A DNA stretch of 64,000 bases from CAVZZG01 sp963779685 (GCA_963779685.1 CAVZZG010000003.1:62001-126000); one strand, 5' to 3'. Shown: positions 34,865 to 44,370, counted from the first letter of the stretch. Notes: generated by a model from the letters alone, not told the origin. Numbers and translations: made by a program.

Positions 34865-35161
34865 ATGGCACCCGACCTGACACCGCAGATCCTGATCGCC
34901 GTGGCCGGCCCGGCCGTGCTGCTCGTCTGGGTGGTCGTCCATCACTACCAGCCGTCCGGATTGCGTTCGCTCGTGCTGCACCTCGTCGGCGGGCTCGTGC
35001 TCACGGCGCCGCTGGCCGGAGTGCTCATGGGCGCTGCCAAGGGGCTCCCGGGATTGCTGCATCCGCTCGTCGTGCTGTCGCTCGGCCAGATCGCGATCGC
35101 CTACCTCTTGCTGGTGGGCTACTGGGTCCTGCGAGCCGGCGTCGGCGCCGTCATCCGCTGA
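34865..35161 (+). CDS. Hypothetical three-helix membrane protein
   Basis: 98 residues; three hydrophobic stretches (about 9-24, 38-56, 69-92), His/Tyr-rich loop HHYQPSG after the first. Divergent from response regulator 2 (176 bases apart) and facing the convergent Tad locus. Not recognised. Confidence 0.6.
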   Translation: MAPDLTPQILIAVAGPAVLLVWVVVHHYQPSGLRSLVLHLVGGLVLTAPLAGVLMGAAKGLPGLLHPLVVLSLGQIAIAYLLLVGYWVLRAGVGAVIR

Positions 35162-35259
35162 TATTCGCCGCGGGCCGCGCCCGCCGCTCCCCGGCAAGCG
35201 GCGGACAACGACCCGCGCATTCCGGGCTGGGCCCGGAAATCCCGGTGACGTCGGCGACG

Positions 35260-36159
35260 TCACTTCAACGCGTTGTTGAGGAGTTCGTCGTAGATCCGGA
35301 ATGCCGCCGGCCCGAGAACGATCAGGAGCAGCGAGGGCAGGATCAGGAAGAACGCCACCAGCACGATCTTCACTGGCGCCTTCTGCGCTCGTTCCTCGGC
35401 CGCCTGACGGCGCCGGAGTCGCATGTCGATGGCCAGGTTCTTGAGGATCTGCGCCAGCGGCACGCCGAGCGTCTGGCCCTGCACGAGCGACTGCGCGAAC
35501 ACCTTCAGGTTGCGGCTGTCGACGCGGTCGACGACGTGCTGGACGGCCTCGTTCCGTGCGACGCCCATGCGGATCTCCTGGAGCATCAGGCTGAACTCCT
35601 CGCGCAGTGGACCGGCCATGCGTCCGATCGCAGCCTGGGTGGCGGCCTCGAACCCGAGGCCGGCCTCGACGGTGATCGCGATCAACTCGATGAAATCGGG
35701 GACGTCGTGGTCGAAGGTCGCCGCGCGGTGCCGGATGCGACGGTTGAGCACGAACTCCGGCAGCCGGAAGGCGACGATGATCGAGATGCCGACCAGCGCG
35801 ATGTCGAGAAGCGTGTGGCTCTGGGCGAGCACGGCCGCCCCGGCGATGGCCGCCACGACCGGCAGCCCGTAGCGGAACAGGAGGATGCCCTCGGGCGTCG
35901 CGTTGAAGATGCCGGCGCGGACGAACTGCTGGCGGACGCGGGCCTCGTAGCCGCTCGGTGAGATCCGCTGCAGGAACCTGTGCGCCATGGACGCATCGGC
36001 GCTCGTCGCGGGAGCGGCCCGTCCGGCGATCGTCCCGTAGCCGTAGTCGTCGAGCCGTCTCACCGACGCGCCCACCGTCATGCGGGGCAGGGCGATGGCC
36101 CAGAGGAGGGCGGCGATGGCGAACCCGGTGAGGAGGAAGAAGATGGTGTAGAGCAGCAT
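35260..36159 (-). CDS. tadC: Tad pilus inner-membrane platform protein TadC
   Basis: 299 residues, type II secretion F-domain membrane protein. Hydrophobic segments near 5-25, 95-130 and 270-290; F-domain motif FDHDVPDFIELIAITVEAGLGFEAA, and the repeat VQGQTLGVPLAQIL with LRRRQAAEERAQKAPVKI. Last gene of the operon; partner of the TadB-like protein before it. Confidence 0.88.
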   Translation of the reverse strand: MLLYTIFFLLTGFAIAALLWAIALPRMTVGASVRRLDDYGYGTIAGRAAPATSADASMAHRFLQRISPSGYEARVRQQFVRAGIFNATPEGILLFRYGLPVVAAIAGAAVLAQSHTLLDIALVGISIIVAFRLPEFVLNRRIRHRAATFDHDVPDFIELIAITVEAGLGFEAATQAAIGRMAGPLREEFSLMLQEIRMGVARNEAVQHVVDRVDSRNLKVFAQSLVQGQTLGVPLAQILKNLAIDMRLRRRQAAEERAQKAPVKIVLVAFFLILPSLLLIVLGPAAFRIYDELLNNALK

Positions 36160-36171
36160 GGCGGGCTCCGA

Positions 36172-38001
36172 TCAGAGGTCGATGCGCACGATGCGGGAGA
36201 TCAGGAATGCGCCGAGTGCGGTCATGGCGGCGGCGGAGCCGAGCAGGATCTGGCCGGCGGTGCGGTCGAGCAGCTCGTGCATCAGGTCGGGGTTGGCGAG
36301 GTACAGGAAGGCGCCCATGCCGATGGGCAGGATGATCAGGATGATCATCGTCATGCGGCCCTGTGCGGTGAGCGACTGCACCTCGCGCTGGAGCCGCTGG
36401 CGCTCGAGCACCGACGCGGCCACCGAGTCGAGGATCTCGGCCATGTTCCCGCCGATCCGCGACTGGATGGCCACCACGGCGATCACCCAGTCGAGGTCGC
36501 GCGACCGCATCCTCACGCCGAGCTCGTCCATGGCGAGGTCCAGGTTGCCGCCGAGGCGGGTCTGGGAGATGACGCGGCGGAACTCCGACTTCGACGGCTC
36601 GGCCGCGTTGTCGGCGACCGAGTCGATCGCCTGCTGCAGCGAGAAGCCGGCTCGCAACGACTGCGAGAGGATCGCCAGGTTGTCCGGCAGCTGGTCCTGG
36701 AACGCCTTCATCCGCTGGGCCGCGCGGTGCTGCACCGACATCCAGGCGATGAGGGGCACGAGCAGCCCGAAGAGGATCGCCCACGGGTTTCGCAGCACGA
36801 CTGCGAGGACGAGGCCGACGAGCGTGCCCCCGGCGCATGCCAGGTAGACGAGCTGGCTCGGCCGGATCGGGATGTCGGCCCGGTCGAGCTCGAGCGACAG
36901 GCGCTGCGCCCATGCCACGTCCTTCAGCCGCTTGTCGGTGCGGTCGAGAAGGTCGTCGAGGAACAGCGACTGTCGCGCCTCGTGGGCCTCGGCAGTCATG
37001 TGGTACTCGGAGACCCGGTCGGCCATCGACATCCGTCGCGTGCGGGCGAACAGCAGTGCGATGGTCAGCACGGCCAGGGCGACGATGCCGGCGACGGCTG
37101 CGACCACCCACGACTCCTGCCAGAAGGCCGTCCGACGCCCGATCACCGGCGCCGGCGGCAGGCTGTAGTTGGCCGCCGCCGGGGCGAAGCCCGGCGCGCT
37201 GATGAGGGCGTGCCCCGCGGCGCCCGGCGCCGTCAGGTTCGACGTGAAGGAGACCTCGTAGAGGGTGGTCAGCGACGCCGTCAGGGATCGCCCCAGGGCC
37301 TCGAGGCGCTGTGCGTCCGGCGCCTGGCTGTAGGTCCCACCGGTGCGTGCGGCCACGCCGCGCAGTGCGTTCGGGTCGAACGCGTGCGAGGCCAGGCCGA
37401 TCGTGAAGACCCGGACGTCGGCCGTGGAGGCGGCGGCTGCCACCGTGTCGAGCGTGGCCTTCGATCCGTTGTCGCTGCCGTCGGACATGACGACGATCAC
37501 GCGCGATTGCGCGGGCTGATGCGACACGTCGGTGATCACGCGCCCGAGCGCGTCGTACAGCTGCGTGCCGCCGCCGGTGGTGACGGTTGCGAGCGCGGCG
37601 GTCTGGGCCGCGGCGGTGGCGCCGAACGGCGCCACGACGGCGACCTCGTTGTTGAAGCGGTAGACCGCGCTGCGGACGTTGGGCGGGTTGTCTGCGACCA
37701 GCGACCGGGCCGTGGCGAGGGCGGCCTTGAGCGGTGCGCCGGCCATCGAGGAGGAGGCGTCGATGAGGAGCGCCATGGCGACCGGGTCGGCGGACGTGCT
37801 GACGCTGACGCCGTGGATCGGCTCGCCGTTCTCGGTGACCTGGATCTCGTTCGGGTTCAGGGTGCGCCCGGTGGCGGCGATCAGCCACGTCTGCTCGGCT
37901 CCGTTGCCCGAGATCTGGCGGACGGTCACGAGCGAGTCGGCCACCGCGGCCGGCACCGCCAGCGAGAGGACGACGATCGCGATCAGGCAGCGGCGGATCA
38001 T
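36172..38001 (-). CDS. tadB: Fusion: secreted VWA domain + TadB-like pilus platform
   Basis: 609 residues. Signal peptide (MIRRCLIAIVVLSLAVPAAVA), then a von Willebrand A domain about 70-265 with a complete MIDAS: D81-A-S-S-S, T in TTGGGTQLYDAL and D in VMSDGSDNG. A membrane helix about 302-322 (VVAAVAGIVALAVLTIALLF) links to a TadB F-domain about 350-609 with LPDNLAILSQSLRAGFSLQQAI and a C-terminal helix. The VWA half should lie outside the membrane, tying adhesion or sensing to the pilus motor. Overlaps cpaF by four bases. Confidence 0.85.
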   Translation of the reverse strand: MIRRCLIAIVVLSLAVPAAVADSLVTVRQISGNGAEQTWLIAATGRTLNPNEIQVTENGEPIHGVSVSTSADPVAMALLIDASSSMAGAPLKAALATARSLVADNPPNVRSAVYRFNNEVAVVAPFGATAAAQTAALATVTTGGGTQLYDALGRVITDVSHQPAQSRVIVVMSDGSDNGSKATLDTVAAAASTADVRVFTIGLASHAFDPNALRGVAARTGGTYSQAPDAQRLEALGRSLTASLTTLYEVSFTSNLTAPGAAGHALISAPGFAPAAANYSLPPAPVIGRRTAFWQESWVVAAVAGIVALAVLTIALLFARTRRMSMADRVSEYHMTAEAHEARQSLFLDDLLDRTDKRLKDVAWAQRLSLELDRADIPIRPSQLVYLACAGGTLVGLVLAVVLRNPWAILFGLLVPLIAWMSVQHRAAQRMKAFQDQLPDNLAILSQSLRAGFSLQQAIDSVADNAAEPSKSEFRRVISQTRLGGNLDLAMDELGVRMRSRDLDWVIAVVAIQSRIGGNMAEILDSVAASVLERQRLQREVQSLTAQGRMTMIILIILPIGMGAFLYLANPDLMHELLDRTAGQILLGSAAAMTALGAFLISRIVRIDL

Positions 38002-39344
38002 CGGAGGCTCCTCGTCTTCGTCGCCGGAGCCGCGAAGAGTGCAGCCGGGATGTCGACGCCGTGCCGGGCGAACTTCGCCGAGAGCGCGGGCCGGAGCCCC
38101 GTCGGTACGAGCCCGCCGCGCTCGGCGTGGACGGTGCTGCGCGGATCGAGCTTGTAGACGAACAGGTCCTGGAGGGTGACGGCGTCGCCCTCCATGTGGA
38201 GGACCTCCGTCACCTGGGTGATCTTCCGCGAGCCGTCGTCCATGCGGTCGAGGTGCACCACGAGATCGAGGGCTGCGCAGATCTGCTCGCGGATCGCCTT
38301 GTGCGGCAGGCTGAACCCGGCCATCAGCACCATCGTCTCCAGCCGGCTCATGGCGTCGCGGGGCGAGTTGCAGTGGATGGTCGACAGCGACCCGTCGTGG
38401 CCGGTGTTCATGGCCTGGAGCATGTCCAGCGCCTCGGCGCCGCGGACCTCGCCCACGATGATGCGGTCGGGCCGCATGCGCAGGGCGTTGCGTACCAGGT
38501 CGCGGATCGTGATCTGACCCTTGCCCTCGATGTTGGGCGGGCGGGACTCCAGGCGCACGACGTGGCGCTGGCTCAGCTGGAGCTCGGCCGCATCCTCGAT
38601 CGTGACGATCCGCTCCGTCGACGGCACGAAGCTCGACACGACGTTCAGGAGCGTCGTCTTGCCGGCACCGGTGCCGCCGGACACGAGCAGGTTCAGCTTG
38701 GCGTGGACGCAGCGCGAGAGGAAGTCCTCGAGGCCCGGCGTGAGGGTGCCGAGGGCGACGAGATCGTCGGAGGTGAAGCGCTTGCGGGCGAACTTGCGGA
38801 TCGTCAGCGTGGGCCCGCCGATCACCAGGGGATGGACGATGGCGTTGACGCGCGACCCGTCCGGCAGGCGGGCGTCGACCATCGGCGACACCTCGTCGAC
38901 GCGGCGGCCGACGGTGGCGACGATCTTGTCGATGATCCGCCGCAGGTGGGCGGCGTCGTTGAAGTGGGCGTCCGTCTCGTAGAGCAGGCCGGCCCGCTCG
39001 ATGTAGATCTGGGACGGGTCGTTGACCATGATCTCGGTGACCGTCTCGTCCTCGAGGAACGGCTCGAGTGGCCCGTAGCCGATGATCTCGTCCGTGATCT
39101 CGCGGATCAGGCGGTCGCGATCGGGCCGCGAGAGCGGGTCGCTGGCGTGCGCGAGCGCCGCGGTGACGGCGTCACGCACGCTGCGGCTGAACTCGGGGCC
39201 CTTGAGATCGTCGCTCGACAGGCGTGGGCCGAGCGTCGCGATGACCTCGCGGTGGATGGTCGTCTTGAGCTCCGTGAACGGGTCGGGCCCGCTGACGGGT
39301 AGTGCGGGGCCGCCGTTGGCGGCAAGCCGGTCGGTCAGGGACAT
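37998..39344 (-). CDS. cpaF: Tad pilus assembly ATPase CpaF/TadA
   Basis: 448 residues, secretion ATPase: Asp box (EIMVNDPSQIYIERAG), Walker A SGGTGAGKTTLLNVV, Walker B-type box IIVGEVRGAEALDMLQAMNTGHDG and His box STIHCNSP. ATG 39344 follows GAGG; the longer frame to 39479 is in cpaE. It powers assembly of Flp pili with TadB/TadC. Confidence 0.93.
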   Translation of the reverse strand: MSLTDRLAANGGPALPVSGPDPFTELKTTIHREVIATLGPRLSSDDLKGPEFSRSVRDAVTAALAHASDPLSRPDRDRLIREITDEIIGYGPLEPFLEDETVTEIMVNDPSQIYIERAGLLYETDAHFNDAAHLRRIIDKIVATVGRRVDEVSPMVDARLPDGSRVNAIVHPLVIGGPTLTIRKFARKRFTSDDLVALGTLTPGLEDFLSRCVHAKLNLLVSGGTGAGKTTLLNVVSSFVPSTERIVTIEDAAELQLSQRHVVRLESRPPNIEGKGQITIRDLVRNALRMRPDRIIVGEVRGAEALDMLQAMNTGHDGSLSTIHCNSPRDAMSRLETMVLMAGFSLPHKAIREQICAALDLVVHLDRMDDGSRKITQVTEVLHMEGDAVTLQDLFVYKLDPRSTVHAERGGLVPTGLRPALSAKFARHGVDIPAALFAAPATKTRSLR

Positions 39345-39345
39345 C

Positions 39346-40551
39346 TCACGACCTCCCCATGAGTCGTGCCAGGTTGTGGTGGGACGACGGCGTCGCGTGG
39401 GCCGCGGCAACCGCCTTGCGAAGCTCGTGGATGGCCTTCGACACGCCGTTGCGGCGGTTCTTGACGACGAGCGGCGCACCCTCGTTGTACGACCGCGGTA
39501 CGGCGGCGTCGTACGGGATCACGACGTCGACCTTCCGGCCGAGCGCCTCGGAGGCGCGGGCGACGGCGAGGCCGCCCTTGGAGCTGGCGCGGTTGACGAC
39601 CACGCGCACGTCGTCGCGTCCGCGGCCCATCAGCTCGAGCGTGTCGAGCCCCAGCCGGGCGTCCTTCAGGCTCGGGACGTCCATGGAGGCGAGCAGCACG
39701 ACCTCGTCGGCACCGTCGACCGTCGCGATGACGACCGGCGAGAAGGCCGGTGCGGAGTCGACCACGATGAACTCGTACAGCCGACGGGCGACGGCGAACA
39801 CTCCGGCGATGCGTTCCGCCGTCACGGCGTCCGCCTGGTCGGGCCGGGTGGGTCCGATCAGGACGTCGAGGCCGCTTGCCGCGTGCTGGGTGACGTAGCC
39901 GGCGAGCTTCTCCTCGTCGAGCATCCCGGGGCCGTTGACGAGGTCGTAGATGGTGCGCTCGGGCGAGAGTCCGAGCACGATGGCGCAGTCGCCGAACTCG
40001 AGATCGAGGTCGATGAGCAGGGTGTGCCGGCCCTCGGCGGCCAGTGCGCAGCCGAGGTTGGTCGCGGTGAGCGTCTTTCCCGACCCGCCTTTCGGGCCGA
40101 CGATGGCGATCAGGCGACCATCGGGCTGGCCGGCGGCTGCGGCTCGGTCGCGGCTGCGCCGCGCGCACGCCTTGTGCAACGCGAGCGCGACCTCGTCCGG
40201 CGGCTCGGAGCCGATCATGACGTCCTCGGCTCCGGCTGCGAGGGCTTCGCCGACGAAGCTTGCGGGCGCGAGTGGCGCGAGGACCACGATCGGCATGTCC
40301 GGGCGCGCGCGGCGGAGGCGTGCGACGACTGCGATCGTGCCCGTGCAGTCGCCGTCTGCAGCGACCAGGGCGGCGTCGAGCCGTTCGCGAACCGCCAGTT
40401 CCGCCGCCCGGCTCGGGCCGGGTTCGGTGAGGGTGTAGTCGATGCCGTCGACCTCGTCCGCGTACGCCGCGAGCAGGGTCGTGGCCGCGTCGTTGACGGG
40501 GAGCGCCATCACGTGGATGGTGCGCTCTGCGGCTGGCTCCGGGGTGGCCAT
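39346..40551 (-). CDS. cpaE: CpaE/TadZ-like pilus localization ATPase
   Basis: 401 residues. A receiver-like N-terminal domain (about 10-140) without a clear phospho-Asp, then a MinD/ParA ATPase with deviant Walker A VGPKGGSGKTLTATNLG (about 155), LLIDLDLEFGD and VVDSAPAF. TadZ proteins place the pilus machine at one cell site. One base separates it from cpaF. Confidence 0.88.
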   Translation of the reverse strand: MATPEPAAERTIHVMALPVNDAATTLLAAYADEVDGIDYTLTEPGPSRAAELAVRERLDAALVAADGDCTGTIAVVARLRRARPDMPIVVLAPLAPASFVGEALAAGAEDVMIGSEPPDEVALALHKACARRSRDRAAAAGQPDGRLIAIVGPKGGSGKTLTATNLGCALAAEGRHTLLIDLDLEFGDCAIVLGLSPERTIYDLVNGPGMLDEEKLAGYVTQHAASGLDVLIGPTRPDQADAVTAERIAGVFAVARRLYEFIVVDSAPAFSPVVIATVDGADEVVLLASMDVPSLKDARLGLDTLELMGRGRDDVRVVVNRASSKGGLAVARASEALGRKVDVVIPYDAAVPRSYNEGAPLVVKNRRNGVSKAIHELRKAVAAAHATPSSHHNLARLMGRS

Positions 40552-40556
40552 GGCCG

Positions 40557-41456
40557 TCAGCTTCCCGACGGGGTGGACTGCGACGTCTGTCCCGCCTTCT
40601 GCACGGACTGCGGGCTGATGACCTGGAAGCCCTTCAGACCGGCGATCATCGACTCGAGCGTCGTGACGGTGGAGCGGCTCGAGCTGTCGCGCCAGGAGTC
40701 GGTCGGCCGCTCGCCCCGCAGGGTCAGCCAGATCTTGCCGTTCTCGAGCGCGAAGACGAGCTTCTGCGCGTCGGCGTCCGTGATCGAGAGCGTGGCGTAC
40801 AGCGGCACGCCCGACGAGGTGCCGGTGTTCCCGGATCCGGTGTTGCTGGCGGTCGAGCTGGTGTTGGTGTCGTTCTGCGAGATCGACAGCACCTCGATGC
40901 CGCGCAGCAGCGTGACCGTCATCGGCTCGGGCTGTCCGTAGGCGGTCGGCGAAGGCTTCTTGGTGGCGGGGTCGATCGCCACCGGGGTGACCATGAAGGT
41001 CGCGACCACATCGACCCAGTCGTTGGCTTTCAGCGTGCCGACGAGTCCGCGGCTCGTGTCGACGGGCACCTGGACGGCGCGGTAGTTGCCCTTCACCGTC
41101 AGCGCGGTCAGGTTGTTCGGCGCCTCGGGAAACTGGGAGGCGACCAGGAACTGGCCCTGGGCGATCGCTGTTGCGGCGACCGTACCCTTCAGCCGGTTGA
41201 GGTCGACGATGGCCGAGTCCGGCATGCCGGACTTGCTGATCTTGATGGCCGAGTAGCTGCTGTCACTCAGCACCTTGTCACCGGAGGTGCCGGCCGGGAT
41301 CGCCTTTGCGGCGACGTAGGCCGTCACCGTGTCCGCCCGCTTGTCCACGGCCGATCGGTAGCGTGAGACGTAGAGGACGACTGCGGCCGCGGCGCCCACC
41401 GCGAGGACGAGCGCCACCATCATGGTGGCGAAGCGAGAGCTGAAGATGCGAGACAT
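40557..41456 (-). CDS. cpaB: Flp pilus assembly protein CpaB/RcpC
   Basis: 299 residues: N-terminal signal/anchor helix (MMVALVLAVGAAAAVVLYV), SAF-like domain (VTAYVAAKAIPAGT ... GQFLVASQF) and RcpC domain (YRAVQVPVDTSRGLVGTLKANDWVDVV ... LRGIEVLSI), a Ser/Thr/Asn-rich loop about 215-240. ATG 41456 follows GGAGG. In a monoderm there is no secretin (CpaC), so it probably acts at the cell wall. Confidence 0.85.
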   Translation of the reverse strand: MSRIFSSRFATMMVALVLAVGAAAAVVLYVSRYRSAVDKRADTVTAYVAAKAIPAGTSGDKVLSDSSYSAIKISKSGMPDSAIVDLNRLKGTVAATAIAQGQFLVASQFPEAPNNLTALTVKGNYRAVQVPVDTSRGLVGTLKANDWVDVVATFMVTPVAIDPATKKPSPTAYGQPEPMTVTLLRGIEVLSISQNDTNTSSTASNTGSGNTGTSSGVPLYATLSITDADAQKLVFALENGKIWLTLRGERPTDSWRDSSSRSTVTTLESMIAGLKGFQVISPQSVQKAGQTSQSTPSGS

Positions 41457-41488
41457 GGAAGGTCCTCCGGGTTGGGCTTCCTGAGGTG

Positions 41489-41986
41489 CTACGGCTTGGT
41501 CACGCAGACGTCGCCGCCGGTCGCGCCGCCCGGCAGGTTGGAGCCCTGCTGTTCGACGCGCATGACGCTCGTGCCGGTGAGGGTCAGGGTCGGGCCGTGG
41601 CCGATGGCGGCGCCGAGCGCCGTCACCCACCGGTAGTCGTACGTGACCCGGACTCGCACCGCAGAGCCGATATCGAGATTCCCGTCGAGGGCGCGGATGC
41701 AGATCCGCGATCCGCTGGGCGCGAGCGTGCAGGCGGCGCCGAGCCAGTTGTTGGCCGAGGTGCAGCTGCCATTCGAGCCGGAGCTGTTGACGGCGGCCTG
41801 GCGCGCTCCGTCGCGGGCCGCCTCGGTGACGTCGTTCTTGGTGAACATGATGACGCCGAACTCGAGGATCCCGACGAGGAGGAGCACGAAGACGCTGAGC
41901 GTGAGCGCGAACTCGACAAGCGCCACGCCGCGCTGCGGCTGACGCTGGTTGCTCGGGGTATGAGGGCGTGTGCGGGTCATCGGCAT
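41489..41986 (-). CDS. tadE: TadE-like minor pseudopilin
   Basis: 165 residues. Pseudopilin start RGVALVEFALTLSVFVLLLVGILEFG with the conserved Glu five residues into the hydrophobic stretch, then a small domain with four Cys (SCTS, AACT, ICIR, DVCV) that may pair. Between flp and cpaB. Confidence 0.82.
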   Translation of the reverse strand: MPMTRTRPHTPSNQRQPQRGVALVEFALTLSVFVLLLVGILEFGVIMFTKNDVTEAARDGARQAAVNSSGSNGSCTSANNWLGAACTLAPSGSRICIRALDGNLDIGSAVRVRVTYDYRWVTALGAAIGHGPTLTLTGTSVMRVEQQGSNLPGGATGGDVCVTKP

Positions 41987-42032
41987 GGTGATGAGGGCCG
42001 GGCGCCCGGGTGCGGGCGCCCGGCCCGGATGG

Positions 42033-42191
42033 TCAGAGCGACCCCGTGATGCTGGTGAGGACGCCGGTGATCGAGGTGCCGAGCGTGCGAAGAGCGACGA
42101 CGCATGCCACGGCGACGAGGACCAGGATCAGGCCGTACTCGGCGAGGGTCTGGCCCTCCTGCCTGCGCAGGTGGGTGAGGATGTCGTCCAT
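42033..42191 (-). CDS. flp: Flp-type major pilin
   Basis: 52 residues. Leader MDDILTHLRRQEG, cleavage expected at G/QTLAEYG, i.e. the Flp motif G-x4-E-Y, followed by the helix LILVLVAVACVVALRTLG and a short TSITGSL tail. This is the pilus subunit. No prepilin peptidase (TadV/CpaA) is seen in the window, so it must lie elsewhere. Confidence 0.85.
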   Translation of the reverse strand: MDDILTHLRRQEGQTLAEYGLILVLVAVACVVALRTLGTSITGVLTSITGSL

Positions 42192-42193
42192 GG

Positions 42194-42667
42194 TCACTCC
42201 CTTGTCCGCCCCGGAGGCGCCGCCGGAATGGCGGTGCGGCCGATGGGGCTCCCCGGCCGCGGTTGATCGGTGAGGTCGTCCCCGGCCCTTGGCCGACGGA
42301 GCGGATGGAGCAGTTCGAGGAGTCCCTCGATGCTCGGGTTGAACGTGGCGTTCAACTCCTGCGAGATCGCGTGCTCCATGCTTTCGTCGCGGCCGTAGCC
42401 GAGGACGACGAGCTCGGTACCGGCGTCCGCCAGGCGGCTTCCGGTCTCGATGGCGAGCTGGAGATCATGCGAGGCGGTCAGGTCGATCACCGCGAGCTGC
42501 GGTGTCGCCCAGGCTCGTGTATCGCTCAGCGGGCACGAGCCCACGTCGGCGTGGCTGCCGAGGGCGAGCTCCAGGCAGTGCCGGGGGATCGCCCCGACAC
42601 CCGCCAGCAGCACGTACGGGCGGCCCGTCTCGATGCCGTGTCGCGTGGTCTCCATGTCGTCCATCAT
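42194..42667 (-). CDS. Unrecognised protein, first gene of the tad operon
   Basis: 157 residues, ending two bases before the flp ATG. Residues about 18-120 (YVLLAGVGAIPRHCLELALG, PQLAVIDLTAS, TELVVLGYGRDE) have alternating strands and helices like a degenerate receiver or Rossmann domain, followed by a Pro/Arg-rich tail. Tightly coupled to flp, so a pilus regulatory role is possible; nothing more can be said. Confidence 0.5.
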   Translation of the reverse strand: MMDDMETTRHGIETGRPYVLLAGVGAIPRHCLELALGSHADVGSCPLSDTRAWATPQLAVIDLTASHDLQLAIETGSRLADAGTELVVLGYGRDESMEHAISQELNATFNPSIEGLLELLHPLRRPRAGDDLTDQPRPGSPIGRTAIPAAPPGRTRE

Positions 42668-42783
42668 CCCGCCCGGCCCGATCGGTTCCGATTGCCCATC
42701 TAGGGGGAGCGCGGGCCCGGAATGGGCGGTCTTTCACCACCCGGTTGGGGGAGGGGTGGGGGAGGCCTCGCGGGACCGCGCAT

Positions 42784-42809
42784 CGACGTCCCACCGGAGT
42801 GGGACGTCG
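42784..42809 (-). terminator. Strong hairpin after tadG
   Basis: CGACGTCCCAC-CGGA-GTGGGACGTCG, an 11-base perfect stem with four-base loop, 16 bases after the tadG stop. No T-run; GC-only terminators are common in Actinomycetota. It separates tadG from the rest of the tad operon. Confidence 0.6.
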
Positions 42810-42825
42810 GTCGTTCGCCGCTGCT

Positions 42826-44370
42826 CTACCGCACCAGCCGGACGCCGCCCTGGGTGATCAGGTGGCCGATCTGGTTGAAGATGTCGTAGAGCTGGCCGGG
42901 GGTCGGCTGGTTGAAGAAGTAGGTGTCGTTCGACGCCATCATGCGCACGGTCGTGCCCGAGCTGATGGCCGGGCTCTCGCCCGCCAGCGGCAGGCCCAGG
43001 GCGCCGTTCGAGTATCGCTCGGGGTTGAACCCGCCAGCACCCGAGGCATCGCCCTTGCACCGCTGGCCGTCGTTCGCGAAGCCGAAGTCGAGCGCGTAGC
43101 CGATCGAGAACCAGGTGATCCCGCGGGAGGCGGCGTAGGGCGCCCTGCCTCCCCAACCACCGGGCCCGTGGACGGCGTCGTTGTCGACGTTGTTGGACAC
43201 CGACGAGCCGCACGGGTGCTGCTTGTCGAAGGTGGACTTGAGGGCGCTGGCCGCGTTCAGCCCCGTCCAGTTGTTCCACTGGTTCGCGCCGCCATCACCG
43301 AGCATGACCACGATGCGCCGGCAGTTCGCGCAGGTGCGTCCATGCAGCGCCAGCTCGGCGTCCGCCGCCCGGGCGGCCTCGTTGATGACGGTGTTGCCCT
43401 CGCCCGGCACGCAGCGGATCGCCGACACCAGGCGCGACGTGTCGATCAGCGCATTGGTAGCCGGGTTCACCCACTGCCAGGTCGCATCGAGCGGTGTTCC
43501 GAGCGGGCGCAGCGGCACGAGCAGCCAGTTGCCGTTCACCCCCGCGGTCGGGTTGCCCGGATAGGCGGTGGTGTTCGAGCTTCCGGTCGCGCAGTAGTTC
43601 GAGCCGAGCGGGTTGGCAGCGTTGTACGCCGGCGCGACGGGGCTCGAGGTACTTCCGCCGGGATTGAATCCCGAGAGGACGACGAAGCCGACCCGGTCGT
43701 AATGCCCCTGGGAGTCGGGGACCGGGTTGAAGAACTTGATGAAGCTGAGGATGCCGTTCTTGGCGTTGGCCAGATCGGACGGCGGGTTGTAGGTGAGGAC
43801 GTTGCAGTTCGGCACCGTCGCCCCGGAGGCGTTCTGGCACATCGACCCGGTGCGGTCGAGCACGATCATCACGTCGAAGTCGACCTCGTCCGTGGAACAC
43901 GGACTGCAGGCCGCGGCCATCGCGTGCGGGTTGAACGCATCGAAGTTCTGCCCGACCATCCTCCCGAACGCCTTCGCGAACGTGTTCTCCGACCGTATCG
44001 AGTGATCCTTGACCTCGAAGTAGTCGAACCGCGGCGCGCAGCTCGACTTGTCGGACGCGCCGGTCGGCATGCAGCCGTAGTCGAACGTGAACCCGGCGGC
44101 GTCGTAGCCGTTCAGCTGCAGGTACTGGCGGGCCACCTCCTGCGCCGTCTTCACACACCCGAAGCCCGACGGCGGGCTGACTCCCTCGAGGCACGGCAGG
44201 AACGCACCGCCCGCAAGCGCTGCGCCGTCCTCGGCCGCCTGCAGGTCGCGCTTCTTCCAGTACGCGCTGCCCACGTCGATCGCGATACCCGCGAGTCCGA
44301 GGAACACCACCAGGCTCAGCGCGAACCATGTCAGGTAGAACCCGCCCTGTCGGCGCCGCGAAGCTTTCAT
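42826..44370 (-). CDS. tadG: TadG-like pilus protein with VWA domain
   Basis: 514 residues. N-terminal TadE/G helix (GGFYLTWFALSLVVFLGLAGIAIDVG), then a long exported part with a VWA domain: MIDAS-like FDVMIVLDRTGSM (D-x-T-G-S), VVMLGDGG. Many Cys (CLEG, GCVK, GCMP, CAPR, CSPCS) probably form disulfides. ATG 44370. Separated from the rest of the tad genes by a hairpin, so it may be expressed independently, from the intergenic region with the repeat array. Confidence 0.85.
   Translation of the reverse strand: MKASRRRQGGFYLTWFALSLVVFLGLAGIAIDVGSAYWKKRDLQAAEDGAALAGGAFLPCLEGVSPPSGFGCVKTAQEVARQYLQLNGYDAAGFTFDYGCMPTGASDKSSCAPRFDYFEVKDHSIRSENTFAKAFGRMVGQNFDAFNPHAMAAACSPCSTDEVDFDVMIVLDRTGSMCQNASGATVPNCNVLTYNPPSDLANAKNGILSFIKFFNPVPDSQGHYDRVGFVVLSGFNPGGSTSSPVAPAYNAANPLGSNYCATGSSNTTAYPGNPTAGVNGNWLLVPLRPLGTPLDATWQWVNPATNALIDTSRLVSAIRCVPGEGNTVINEAARAADAELALHGRTCANCRRIVVMLGDGGANQWNNWTGLNAASALKSTFDKQHPCGSSVSNNVDNDAVHGPGGWGGRAPYAASRGITWFSIGYALDFGFANDGQRCKGDASGAGGFNPERYSNGALGLPLAGESPAISSGTTVRMMASNDTYFFNQPTPGQLYDIFNQIGHLITQGGVRLVR

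Noticed and set aside
34658..37888. 1076-residue minus-strand frame over the Tad genes
   Set aside because: Shadow of TadC and VWA-TadB in a neighbouring frame; Arg/His-rich, no domain.
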